NCBI GenBank assembly: GCA_024220525.1
Contig: JAMYWO010000055.1
Location: 37,862 to 94,479 of the forward strand
Direction of reading: 5' to 3'
DNA length: 56,618 bases
Source: Cochliopodium minus
Taxonomy: Eukaryota > Discosea > Himatismenida > Cochliopodiidae
A program made the translations under genes and the position numbers. Positions 21,678 through 36,200 of the stretch are shown here, one piece after another. Below the pieces are notes generated by a model. The model was not told where the DNA came from, did no database searches, and was given only the letters and a program-made list of their open reading frames with translations. Position 1 is the stretch's first letter. The number at the start of each line of letters is the position of its first letter.

Positions 21678-23383
21678 ATGAAAGAAGATAACATTGAGAA
21701 ATCCCCAAGAGAGGGAAATGATAAAGAAGTAAACGATGATAAAGATAGAAAATCTGTACATGAAAAATTGGGAGATAGAATGAAACAATATGAAAAAGAT
21801 GGAGAACAATATCTTGATAATAAACTTCCATGGATAGCAAGAGTAGATGGACATTGTTTCAGCAAATTCACAAAAGGATTGGCACCTCCATTCGATCATT
21901 ATTTCGCAATGGCAATGATTTTGATGACTGCAGACTTGAAAGAATCTTGGAAGTGTGATGTTGCTTATACTCAAAGTGATGAGAGTACATTTGTTTTTTT
22001 TCCTAAATTTCAAAAAGGGTCTGAAGAAAAATACAAGGATATCCCTTATCAAAATAGAAAAAATAAGATTGTAAAAAAATTTTTTTGAATCAAAGAAAAC
22101 AATTCAAGATATTTAAGTATGAAAAGAATGTTAATGAATATTTTTCATAAACTCAAAATAGAAAATTTCATATTATAAATATCCGCTAAATAAAAAATAA
22201 TAAAATATTTCTCCTTTTGATCTTTTTTTCTGAATTTAATTTGAATTTGTATCAATTGATAGGCAACACTTTTTGCAGGATATGCAAGTTCAAGATTCAA
22301 TTTTCATTTGACAAAGTTTTTCAAAGAAGAAGAGAAGAAGAAAGTGGAGGACATAAATGTATATTGCGAAGATAAAGTTTACAACCTCCTCCCTCAAAAG
22401 AATCATGAGTACTCCGAAAATTGCATTGAGAAAATTTTGGCATGTAATGCTCATTTTGATGCTCGTGTTTTTAATGTTCCAAATGAGTATGAAGTAGTAA
22501 ATAATTTGTATTGGAGATGTGTAAAAAAGAATTATATTTTTTATTTTTTTTCATTTTTTATAATTTTTATTTTCATTTTTTTTTATTTTATTTATTTTTT
22601 ATTTATTTTTTATTCATTTTATTTTTTTATTTTCATTTTATTTTTTATTTTTTAACATTTTTCAAATTTTTTTTTATTTTTATTTAATTTTTATTTTTAT
22701 TCTATTTTTAATATTTTCATTTTATTTTTTATTTTTTTTTATTTTTTTTGTTTTTTCATTTTTTAATATTTTTAATATTATTCTTATTTTTTTTTTCATT
22801 TCATTTTCATTTTCACTTTTCAATTTTTTTTTAAATCAACACATTTATTTTAATTTTATCAATTTAAATATTTTTATATTTGTATAGGGTATGGACTGTG
22901 TTAGAAACAGTATCTCCAGAGCTGCCAGCTTTTGTTTCAACCACAAGGATCTCCTCTTCAAGAACGGCCAACAAAAACTCCAAATGATGTTGGAAAAAAA
23001 TTACGATTGGCATAATGAGAACCCTGTATTCAAGTAAAAAAAAAAATTAAAAATTTTATTAAATTTAATTTTTTTTTTATATATTTTTTTTTTTTGAAAT
23101 TTCATTTATAAAAAATTAATTTTTTTTTTTTCATTTTAGATTTGGTGTATTTATAAAATCTGAGAAATTTGAAAAATTGATTGAGTACGTCAAAAAAGGA
23201 GAGAAAGGTACTACCACAGCTACCCGATCCAGAAGTCTCTTTTTTTCTATGAGAATGCTTTTCAAAGATGACAAAGATTCTCTTCTCGAAATTTTCAAAG
23301 CAAAAGATATTGAGGAAGAGCTAAAGTCCAAGATGTTTGTCAAAAAGCAAATTACCGAAAATTCAAATGAAGAAAATAATTAA
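21678..23383 (+). CDS. THG1-like 3'-5' nucleotidyltransferase (TLP)
   Basis: Adds nucleotides to tRNA in the 3' to 5' direction (His-tRNA G-1 addition or 5' repair). Four exons: 21678 to about 22070, about 22262-22526, about 22888-23034 and about 23139-23383, about 350 aa in all. The catalytic core is recognisable: LPWIARVDGHCFSKFTKG (first metal Asp in RVDG) and YTQSDESTFVF (SDE with the second metal ligand). Further on are ATLFAGYASSRFN, FDARVFNVPNEYEVV, and WRCGMDCVRNSISRAA. The eukaryotic Thg1 motif HINNLYN is absent and replaced by the CVRNSISRAA segment. This is how THG1-like proteins differ from canonical Thg1, so tRNA repair or mitochondrial tRNA editing is as likely as tRNA-His G-1 addition. 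A charged 35-residue N-terminal extension precedes the core. Confidence 0.85.
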
Positions 23384-23580
23384 AGAGAAAACAATTTGAA
23401 ATTATGAAATTTTTTTATTTTTTATTATTTTATTTTTTTATTTTGAATTATCATATCATTACTATTTTTTTTATTCTCATTTTCTTACTTTTTATTTATT
23501 ACTTTTATTAAATGTTTTAAAAGTAAAAAAAAAAAAAAAAAAAATTTTGCTTCAAATTTGCAATTGAAAATCTTTTCAAA

Positions 23581-24493
23581 ATGAAAAAAAGGGTAAATTC
23601 TAATGATGTTTTTTATTATTAAACTCATGAAATTGTTTCTTTGTTAGAAAAAACCTGATGATCAAGAAAAATTGAGAAAAATAACAAGCCCAGAAGAAAT
23701 ATCCAAAATTTTGTCATTATTTCAAAAAATAAAAAATGATGGGGCAGTCTCAGATTGTTGTTATAATTTACTTATTGAAAAGATAGTATCTTTCTACCGA
23801 TTATCTGATCATCCAAAAGAAGCAAGATTGTTTGTTTCAGACACTTACCTATTCTTGGTTCTTTCAAATGATTTATTAAAAGAAAACTTCTCCGAAAAAA
23901 AAGCTAGTGGAAACAAGATAAAGTATTATGGTTTTGAAATGTTTACTAAAGCAAAGTTTAATTCAAAATCTCCAAAAATGAAAAAAGAATTGGGAGAGAT
24001 TTATTGTATCGACAAAAGAACAGAAAAATGCAAAATTTTTTATAGGAAACTGGAAAAAGAATTACTGAAAAGAAGTACAGAAGTAAAAAAAAGTTTAAAG
24101 AAAAAAAAGGGATCAATCATTTCTAATCACCTGTTAGAAATCAATACAAGTGACATTTCAACGCCAACTTTTTTTCAAGAAGAAAGCACTCCAATAGTTC
24201 TTTCTGCCAATCATTTCTTTCCAAATTTTGTGGATAGTGAGGAGCTTTTCATTGAAGAAAATGAATTTTTAGAATTAATTAGTTTAAATTACAATGAAGA
24301 TCCTCCTTATGATACAGAAAAATTAGATTCATTTTTTAATAAATTATTTTCTGGTCAATCTGATAGGGACAATGAAGCTTTGATAATAGAAATAGAGGAA
24401 AAAGAGTTTTTTAAATATTTTCATAATTCTCCTATCTGTGATCAAGGTTTTAACCAACAGGATAATTTCAAAGATATGATTTTTAATTTTTGA
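23581..24493 (+). CDS. Orphan protein
   Basis: Not recognised. The start is taken as the ATG at 23581; its 12-nt exon (Met-Lys-Lys-Arg) is followed by a GTAAAT donor and joins in phase to an exon at 23648-24493, giving about 285 aa. The N-terminal half has Leu/Ile-rich helices (ISKILSLFQKIKNDG, LLIEKIVSFYRL). The centre is strongly basic (KLEKELLKRSTEVKKSLKKKKG), perhaps a nuclear signal. The C-terminal third is acidic (EELFIEENEFLELI). No signal peptide or membrane segment. Basic centre plus acidic tail would suit a nuclear regulator, but this is a guess. Confidence 0.6.
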
Positions 24494-24674
24494 TTGAAAT
24501 AAAAGTGTAAAAAAAAAAGAATTAAATTGTAAATTTCCATGTAAAAAAAAATGGCCTACTGATTGTTTATTGAATTAAACTTCTTCAAAACTTTTTTGTT
24601 TCAAAAAAAATAATCTTATAGAAAAACAAATAAAATTGAAAATAAAAAAAAAAATTGAAAATTCTTTCCAAAAT

Positions 24675-25094
24675 ATGAAAGAAGAAAAGAAAGAAAAACA
24701 TATAGTTTGGAATGAAGAGAATTTAGAAAAAAATGAAAAAGAGAAAGTTCCAAGAATGAAAATATCTGAACCAAAAACACCATTTAATAAGGATTATAAT
24801 TCTTCTGAAGAGGATGTTTCTTTTGATGATAAACAAATAAAATTCACAGAAAATATAAATCAAAAATTAAATGAATTATCAACCAAAATAAATGATTCCA
24901 ACAAAGAAAGCTGGGATAATGATCTTGAAGAAAAGCATAAGAAAGAAAAATCCAAACAAAATTTTGAATCCAAAAGGAAAATGCACTATAATGAATTTGA
25001 AACACTAAAAAAATTAAAAGAAAAGAGTAAAATCAATAAAGAAGATGAAGAAGATGAAGATGATGAAGATGATGAAGATGATGAAAATAAATAA
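24675..25094 (+). CDS. Protein phosphatase 1 inhibitor-2 (PPP1R2-like)
   Basis: Small, charged, intrinsically disordered inhibitor and chaperone of the PP1 catalytic subunit. One exon of 139 codons from the ATG at 24675. Three inhibitor-2 landmarks occur in order: KHIVWNEENL (the KSQKW/RVxF-like PP1-docking site before a helix), MKISEPKTPF (family MKIDEPxTPY, carrying the Thr phosphorylated by GSK3) and FESKRKMHYNEFETLKK (family FExKRKxHYNE, the helix that blocks the PP1 active site). The C-terminus is a run of Glu/Asp (EDEEDEDDEDDEDDENK). The N-terminal GILK-type PP1-binding motif of animal inhibitor-2 is not found; an open frame extends about 45 bp upstream of the ATG but only adds Lys/Ile. 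Convergent with the carrier gene, 166 bp apart. Confidence 0.83.
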   Translation: MKEEKKEKHIVWNEENLEKNEKEKVPRMKISEPKTPFNKDYNSSEEDVSFDDKQIKFTENINQKLNELSTKINDSNKESWDNDLEEKHKKEKSKQNFESKRKMHYNEFETLKKLKEKSKINKEDEEDEDDEDDEDDENK

Positions 25095-25260
25095 ATAAGA
25101 GGAATAAGATTAATTGGGAATAATAAAATAATAAAAATAATAAAAAAATAAAAAAATAAAAAATTAAATAAGAATTTTATCTTTAATTTCCAAAATAATC
25201 ATTTTTTTTTTTAATAAAATATAAATATTTCTTTAATGTTTTGTCTTTCGTCTATGGAAA

Positions 25261-27304
25261 TTAACAACCAAAAAATGCTTTAAACAAATCATAAAAGAAG
25301 AATTGGAGGGCAGCTTCAGGGATACATCTGTTTCATTAAAAAAAAAAGTTTAAAAAAAAAGAAAATAGTTTTGGTCATTTTAAAAATTACCTGACAGAGT
25401 TTGCAGAAATACCCTAATTTTAGATTTAAGAAATTTTAATTTTATTTTTTATTTTTTAATTTTATATTTCTAATTATATTTTTATTTTTGTTTTTTTTAT
25501 TTTTTGTTTCTTTTTTTACTTTGTAGAAAGCGCCAATCCCTTCTTGTCTGTATATTTTTACTACTGCGTCCCAAGTGTGTTTGTATTTTCTTTCTTCCCC
25601 ACCTATCCCATTTGTCTGCATTCTTCTTCTCAATGTGTCTCCTGGGTATGTCAATGATTGTGCTGTCAATCTACAAAAAAACATAAATAAATAATAATTA
25701 GAAAATAATAAATATTAATTAATTAAATAAATAATGTAAAAAAATAAAAAATAAAAAATAAAATTACCCTGCCAAAGCACCAGCTAGTAACTTTGTTGCA
25801 ATTGACAAAAAGGGAGAATTTTCGGGTTTAGGTAGCATTCTTTGATAAATGTCATAAAAGGTCATTTGTAATCTGTTTTTTTTGTTATTTTTTTTTTGGA
25901 AAAATATTATTAAAAAAAAACAAAATATTTTTTTAAAAATGAATTTTACCCTACATATGGCGCTCTATTTAATACATAAAAAAAAATTTTAAAATATTTA
26001 TTTTTTGATTTTTTTTTACCCTGAAATCTATTATTTTTTAGAAAATCCAAAATAAAATGTAAAATAAATAAAATTTAAATTTATGAATACAAAAAAATAA
26101 AAAATTTGCTGAATTATTTTCTTTTTTACTTTTTTTTAAAAAATTTTGATTGAAAAAAATGATTTTTATATTTTTTCTTTTCATTTTTTTTCACCAAAAA
26201 TCTGAAAAAAAAATAAAAAGTTATTTAAAATAATTTTAAAAATGAAAAAAAAATAATTAAAAATTAATATAAAAAATTTTTTAAAAAAAATAAAAAATAA
26301 AAAATATGTACCCAAGTAGGAACAATACCCTTGTAAAGAGATTTCACACCTTCGTGTTGTACGGTGTGTCTGAAGCAATGAATGATACCATTGTATTTAA
26401 TTGATGATAATCCCTCTCCCAATGTCAATCTTGTTCTTATCACTTCCAATGGGTATGTTAATCTTTTTTTAAAAAAAAAATTTATTTTGTAATAAATATT
26501 TTTATTATTTTTTTATTATTTTTTTAAATTTTTTATAAATTTATTTTTATATTTATTTATTTTTATTTATTTTTTATTTTGTTACGTGTTTTGAAAAAGA
26601 CCTGCTAGAGAACCTGACAACATCATTTGGTGAATTTCCATTTCATTTATGTTTTGGTTGGGTCTTCTCACAAGATCACCTTTTTTTTTTTGAATCAAAT
26701 TAAATTTTCAAAATTAAAAATATTTTAAATACCAGAAAGTTTTTTTTTATTGGAATTTTAAAATTAAAATATATTTGGAGTATTCATACTAAAAATTTTT
26801 TTTTATTTTTTTTTATTTGAGCAAAATCTATTGTTTTGGGAAAAAATTACGAAAAGTATCATTCAATGAAAATTTGAGAGCATATACAGGTATTATTCTG
26901 ACAACATTTGCTCCATTTCCTTTCCATAATTGTAAAACCCCTTCTTCCTTTATGATGGTCATAATGGTTCCTCCAATCGATGTGTATTTTACAACTCCTC
27001 TCATCCCCTGTATTTGAAACAAAATTTTCACTCTTTCAATTGGAGCCACAGCTGTTTTTGTGAATATCTGTTTTCATAGAGAAAATATAAAAATGAAAAT
27101 TTAATCTAAGTGAAAAAGGAGAAAGGATGACTATTATTTAATTTGATATAAGTGTTCATTTCTATTTAATCAAGAATTTTATAGAAATTAATATTTGTTT
27201 TCAAAAAAAAAATATTTTTTTTTAACTCCACTCAATGCACCTGAGGTTAATTGCAATACTTCTTTGTTTATTCCCAAGAATGTTTTTTTCTTCTCTGTGT
27301 GCAT
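25261..27304 (-). CDS. Mitochondrial carrier (SLC25), adenine-nucleotide/CoA-type
   Basis: Inner-membrane transporter with three repeats. Starts MHTEKKKTFLGINKE and enters TM1 (LTSGALSG). Signature motifs are PIERVKILFQ, PLEVIRTRLTLGEG and PGDTLRRRMQTNG, one per repeat; the third has Gly instead of the usual Leu after Pro. Other blocks are LWKGNGANVVRIIPVYAL, SLYKGIVPTW and FYKGISANSVRCIPEAALQF. At least nine exons, including 8 nt (26020-26027), 15 nt (25950-25964) and 23 nt. The 8- and 15-nt exons together give PTW-ISGAPYVG-LQMTFYD, restoring the even-numbered helix. Resembles SLC25A16/A42/ADNT-type carriers of CoA, ADP or AMP; exact substrate unknown. RRRMQTNG is not the RRRMMM of the ADP/ATP carrier. 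Confidence 0.85.
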
Positions 27305-27494
27305 TTTTTTTTAAATGAAGAAAAGGGAGTCCAAATCACTTTTTTTTATTTTTTTTTATTTATTTTATTTATTTTTAATTTTTTTATTAATTTTTTTTAT
27401 TTTTTTTTTGATTGAAAAAAGAAAGAAAAGGTGTCAGCAAATGAAAGGTTTTTTTTAATCAGAATAAAATTAGGTTATTTTTATTTATTTTGAT

Positions 27495-30614
<3,120 letters not shown>

Positions 30615-30727
30615 TTTTTTTTTTCAAATTTTTTTTTTTTCAAATTTTTTTTTTCAAAAAATGAATTAAATTAACCTCCTCCAAAGAGAGGAAGAAAATG
30701 GAAGTTTTCAAAGTAATTTTAATTGGT

Positions 30728-31955
30728 TCAGTTATTTCTTTGATTGATGAACATGTTGACGGAAGAAGGGACATAAATGATATTTCTAGATTTGGAAAGA
30801 TTTTCTGCAATTTCTTTGGAAGCTTCAATTCTTCTTAACTCTAAAAATCCATTTCCATTTTTCATAGATAAAGAAATCAAATTGGCAGCCTCACTTTCAC
30901 CTTTTTTAATGAAATATGTAAAAAAAAAAATTTAAAAATAAAAAATTAGGTTTTTTTTGTTTTACCTTCTGCTCTTATGATGGCAGCCAACTTTTCTTGT
31001 TTTTGTCTTTCTACTTCATATTTTGCTTTTTCAGCTTCTTGCTGAGCAACTTGTTTTTGTTCGATAGCTTTTGTAAATTCAGTGGAGAAAGCCAAGTGTG
31101 TGATTGAAACATCATCAAAAAGAATGTTGAAATCTTTTGCTCTTTTCATCAATGATGCTCTGATTGAATTTGAAACCAATTCTCTTTGTGTGATCAATTC
31201 TTTTATTTTTAGAATTTGATATTAAATTATCTTGATTGACAATTAAGATGATAGGAAATATAGTTTTATTTTTACCTGATGCATCGTATTGTGCAACTGT
31301 TGCTTTCAATATTTCACTTCCCAATCTAATATTTTTTTTGATTTATTTTATAATTTTAACATTCTTTTCCAGAAAGAAGAAATAATAGACCCAAAATTGA
31401 TTATAAAGAAAATTGATTTTACGATGGAAGAATTCTTTGATCATAATCTATACCATAAGATGAATAAATTTTTGGTAATTGTTCTACTTCAGGTTTATAA
31501 AGTACTCTCAAAGATACATCCACCTTTTGCAAATCTTTTTTCAGTTCATTTTAAAAGCTTCAAAGTAAAATTGATTTTTTTTACCTTTGCTTCCTGTTGT
31601 TGAACTCATTTGATATGGTTGTGTTCTAATTTGATAAATAATTGGTTTTTGAATGAAAGGAATCAAGAAATGTGTTCCTATTTTGTTGGAAGAAAAAATT
31701 AATAAAATTAGCACAAAAGATTTTAATTATTTAAACCTTCTCCAACTACATTATCTTGAACTCCTTTAAATCTATTGAAAATAATAGCTGCTTGTCCTCC
31801 ATCAACTTTGATATTTTCATAAATTTTTTTAGTTTCTTATCATAATTAATTCTATCCAAGAAATCAATACCTGTATAAATGGAATTTGATAATCCAAAAA
31901 TTGCTAATCCACCAAATAATGATATTCTATTTATATTCTTAAAGAAACTATACAT
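30728..31955 (-). CDS. Prohibitin (PHB1-like)
   Basis: Subunit of the ring-shaped prohibitin scaffold of the mitochondrial inner membrane. Starts [22 protein letters not shown], a hydrophobic anchor. SPFH/band-7 domain: SIYTG joined across an intron to [24 protein letters not shown], then [94 protein letters not shown] (in pieces), and the coiled-coil tail. The end reads [14 protein letters not shown], like the family's SRNVxYLPSG, with the stop at 30728. About 275 aa in about seven exons. A conserved partner (PHB2) would be needed for the ring and is not in the window. Confidence 0.9.
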
Positions 31956-32196
31956 TCAATTTTTTTTAATTATTTTTTCAGAAATTTGAAGCAATAATTT
32001 TTTTCTGATTGTAATTTGATCAAATCAACCAATGAGAAATGTTACCCTCTAAATAGTTAAATGAGAAAATTTTGGAATTTTCTTTTGAACATTTTTATTT
32101 GAATAAAATATAAAAAAATAAAAATTGATTTTGAAGAAGAGGTAACCTTGATTATCAGTAATTTTTTGAACCATAACCCAATAATTTATTTAAAGG
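31956..32196. promoter_or_regulatory. Divergent promoter between prohibitin and phospholipase B-like genes
   Basis: 241 bp separating two divergent start codons, so both promoters must lie here. A CCAAT pentamer in the context AACCAATGAG sits at 32029-32033, about 75 bp upstream of the prohibitin ATG, and resembles an NF-Y site; one such match could occur by chance. No TATA-like box stands out against the AT background. Confidence 0.35.
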
Positions 32197-35100
32197 ATGA
32201 AATTTGTTTATTTTTTCATTATCTGTGCTTTTATTGCAACATTAAGAGCAGAACCAAAAATCTTTTCAGTTGTTTATAACAATGGGATTTATAGTGTAAT
32301 TGATGGACTCAATGAAAATGCAGTTGCATTAGCTCATCACGAAGATTCATATGAAAAAGAAGGATGGAATCGCTTAAAAATTTCAATTGTCAAAACCTAT
32401 CCTTTATCTGATTTGATCAAAATTAAAGCAGCAGGATTTGTCGAAGGATTTATCAGACAAAAAGATATTTTTAATGCTTACTATAACTTTGGTAAACTTA
32501 TACTCAATCACAAATCTATTCCCAATCCTTAACTTCACACCCCTTTTAATTTTTTATTATATAAAAAGCTAATGGCACTGGTACACCCACAACCCCACAA
32601 ATCCAAAAGTTCATCACTGATAATGATGCTTGGTTGAGACAGAATGCTTTTGCATCTAATGCAGATACCTACTGGTAAAAAAAAAAAACATACAACAAAA
32701 AAATAAAGGGAATTTTGATAACATTATTAATTTAACAGGAAAACAGTTGGTTATTTGATAACCCAATACGATGGAATTATTGCTGGTTAAAAAATTTTTT
32801 AATTCTTTATACTTTATTCTTTCATCTCATTCTATTTTCTTTTCATAATCTTCCAAATCTATTTCGATCTTATACGTTATTAATTTTATAAAACCAAAAG
32901 GATATCAAACAGCAGCATCAGCATCACAAAATCTTACAACTTATCAATTGATGGTGTATGCTTTACAATTCGAATTAGGAGACATCGCAATAGCAGCGAC
33001 ACTCAGAGAAAAAGGAGAGATGGAATACTCCGCCCTCTCTTCTTACTTGTCACAAAAACATCCATCCTTCCAAACTAACAGAGGTAAAGCCAGATTGATT
33101 GGAGATGAAATGGGTGAACACTGCAGTTGTTTTGTCAAACTCACCAAAAACAATGCCAAATTAATGTCATCTCATGATACTTGGTTTCCTTTTTACTTTT
33201 CTTTTAAATTAAATTATATTGTATTTATATTCATTTAATTAATAAATTTATAATATATAATATCATTAATTGATTATCAATCATTAATAATATTTATTTA
33301 TCATTTTTTTTTTGATTTCACATTTATTTTACTATTTGTACTTACTTTTTTTTAGGTCCACATTCAATTCCATGTTGAGAGATTACAAACATTACGATTT
33401 ACCTTTCGGAAAAATCCAATTTTCATCCTGTACATTTTTTTTTTAAAGTAAACAACCAAAAGAAAAATCTCACCTTTTTTTTCCAAATAAGATCCTGGTC
33501 TTCCTTACAGGTAAACTTATTTAAATTCCTCTGTTATTTATTATTATCATCAAATTTTATTTTAAATAATTTTTTTTAATTATTTTTTATTTTTTTTAAT
33601 TATTTTAATATATTTAATTTTAAAAAGTGGAGATGATTTCTGGGTGAATGACAAGAAAATAGTGGTAATGGAAACCACCAACTCTGTTTTCAACACTACC
33701 TTGTACAGAGCTACTACCACAACTACCGTTCCGTACTGGTTGAGGTACCTCTTTTTTTTTTTTTTATGAATATTTTATATATTTTTTTTTTTTAATTTAT
33801 TTTTTCTTGATTTATTTCTTTTATTATTATTTCTTTTTATTTTTTATAATTTTTTATTCTTAAAATGTTTTGTTTGACAGAGTTCAAGTGGCAACATACT
33901 TGGCAACTAACGCAGTAGACTGGCACAAATATTTTCAAATGTATAACAACGGAGGTAAAAATATCAAAAAAAAAAAATAACAACAAAGCTAATAATATTT
34001 TTATTTTTTCAAATAAGGGTTTATTAATCTTTTTATTTTCATATTTTTTATTTTCAAAAATTTTTTTTTTATTTTTTTAAAAGGATACAACAATCAATGG
34101 ATCATTGTGGATTACAATTTGTTCACACCAGGTTCTCCTTTGAAAGCAAACACCTTGGTGATTGGAGAACAACTGCCTGGTTACTACATTTTTGATGATC
34201 AAACCCCTTTCCTCTCTCAAAACGGGTATTGGGGAAGTTATAACATTGTATTAATTACTTTTTTTTTTAAAGTTTTTTATTTATATTTTTATTTTTATTT
34301 CTATTTATTTTTATTTTTTTATTTTTTTATTATTTTTATTTTACATTCATTAAAAACAATTTTTTTTTTCTAGCCATATTATCCATTCATTTATAACATT
34401 AGTGGATATCCAGCATATTATCAAAAATATGGAAATGCATACAGGTAAAAATTAATATCAAGAAAAAGAAGAGATTTCCAATGAAAAAATTTTAAAAATA
34501 AAAATTTTAAAATAAAAAAATTCCAATAAAAAATTAATATTAAAATTAAAATTAAAATTAAAATAAAAATAAAAATAAAAATAAATTAATTTTTTTGTAT
34601 GAAAATAAAAGTTGGAGTATGTGCGCAAGAGCTCAAATTTACAGACGTGATCAAGACACTGCACAAGACATTGCTTCTTTTCAAGTAAATAATTTTCTTA
34701 TTCATTTTTCATCCCTCTTAGTATAATATTTATTTTTATTATTTATTACATCTCCTCTTACTTTATTATTTATATTTTATCATTATTATTTATTCTATTT
34801 ATATTTTATTATTATTCATTTTTATAAAAAATTAACTCGGGAATAATTTATTTATTTAGTTCTTACTTTAATATATTTATTATTATTATTACTTTATTTT
34901 TTTATTATTGTTACTTTTACTTTAATATTTTTATTATTATTGTTTTTATTACTTTATTATTATGATTATTATTATTTTATTATTATTATTATTGTTTCTT
35001 TCACTTTAATTTTAATTTTTTATTATTTTTTTAAAATAGTATGTACAAAGATACAATCATTACCAAGTAGATCCATTGTCATTGGAAGATGCATGCAGGG

Positions 35101-35747
35101 GTATCAGTGCACGTTGCGATTTAAACACTCCTTGGTACTCTCCCCTCTTTCCTATTTTTATTATTTTGTTATTTTATTTGTTTTTATTTTATTACTTTTA
35201 TATTATTTTTATTTTATTATTTTGTTATTTTATATTATTTTCATTTTATTATTTTTTTTTTCATTTTATTATTTTTATTTTATTTTGTTATTTTTTATTT
35301 TTAAATTTTTTTTTTTTCAGGTCTAATAACACTTTAAATGGAATGTTGGCATTTGGAGGAATTGGTATTTTTCATTTATTCAAATTTTATTTGTTTGTTA
35401 AATTTGATTGTACCAAGATTCCAAGGTAACAGACGAGACGATGGTCCCTTTTATGAGGTATTCTTAACCATTATTTTATTAATTTAATATTTTTATTTTT
35501 ATTTTTATTTTTATTTATTATTTTTATTTATTATTTTTATTTATTATTTTTATTTTTATTATATTTATTTTATTATATTATTTATTATTTTTTTATTTAT
35601 TTTATTTATAAAAATAGCTCTTTGGCAGTTTGCGGACCTACATGGGTTTCTCAACCAGTCTTTTGGTGGAATGACCAATACTCGAAATATAATCCTCATA
35701 GAGGTTTAGCTCCTTTGTATGCTTTTGACTGGGTTTCAATGAACTAA
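32197..35747 (+). CDS. Phospholipase B-like protein (PLBD/LAMA family), secreted or lysosomal
   Basis: N-terminal-nucleophile-fold amidase/lipase family, abundant in amoebae and lysosomes. Signal peptide MKFVYFFIICAFIATLRA. About fourteen exons, about 560 aa. Blocks typical of the family: NENAVALAHHEDSYEKEGWNRL, AAGFVEGF, GEHCSCFVKL (candidate nucleophile Cys after the autocleavage point), SSHDTW (family SHNTW), SSYPGLPYSGDDFW, VMETTNSVFN, NNQWIIVDYNLF, LVIGEQLPGYY, YYPFIYNISGYP, CARAQIYRRDQ, CRGISARCDL, MLAFGGIDSKVTDETM and CGPTWVSQPVFWW. A 19-nt exon (33492-33510) supplies the YPGLPY part. The end is LAPLYAFDWVSMN with the stop at 35745-35747. The substrate in vivo (phospholipid or N-acylated lipid) is unclear for the family. 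Confidence 0.88.
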
Positions 35748-36200
35748 AAAATACTTTTTTTTGTTGAATTAAAAAAAAAATTTTCGACCACATCATTTCT
35801 CATTCAAAAAAATAAAAAAAATAAAATCATTTGCTATTTTCCAAAGTGGAAGCTAACGAACCAATTCTCTTTTTATTTACTGAATTCAAAGGACAATTCT
35901 CCAAACCTTTTAATCACCAAAAAATGATCAAAAACATCTTTTTTTTTGAATTTATTAAGTTTTAAAATGTAAAAGGTAAAAAGATCAGGAAATAAGAGAA
36001 AAAGGGTCTGTAATAAAGTAAGAACTGGAGTTTAAAATTTTAGTTATGTCAACGAAAAGCAATCGTTCATAAATTCCATTAATCAAAGAAGTTCTGAAGA
36101 ATCAACAAGTTTCAAAAAACAATAATTCATTTTTACACAATTCTTTCATTCAATCTTTTTTTTTTTAAATATAAAAAAAAATTGAGCTCTAAAAAAGAAA
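35748..36200. other. Intergenic region
   Basis: 453 bp between two plus-strand genes: PLB-like 3' end, then the ZNG1 promoter. AT-rich, no feature recognised. Confidence 0.55.

Noticed and set aside
21591-22052. Hydrophobic minus-strand frame
   Set aside because: Exact antisense of THG1-like exon 1, whose plus-strand product is well supported.
30640-30727. Open frame extending the prohibitin end to FLKKKI
   Set aside because: This belongs to a different frame; the prohibitin frame ends [14 protein letters not shown] with a stop at 30728, matching the family C-terminus.
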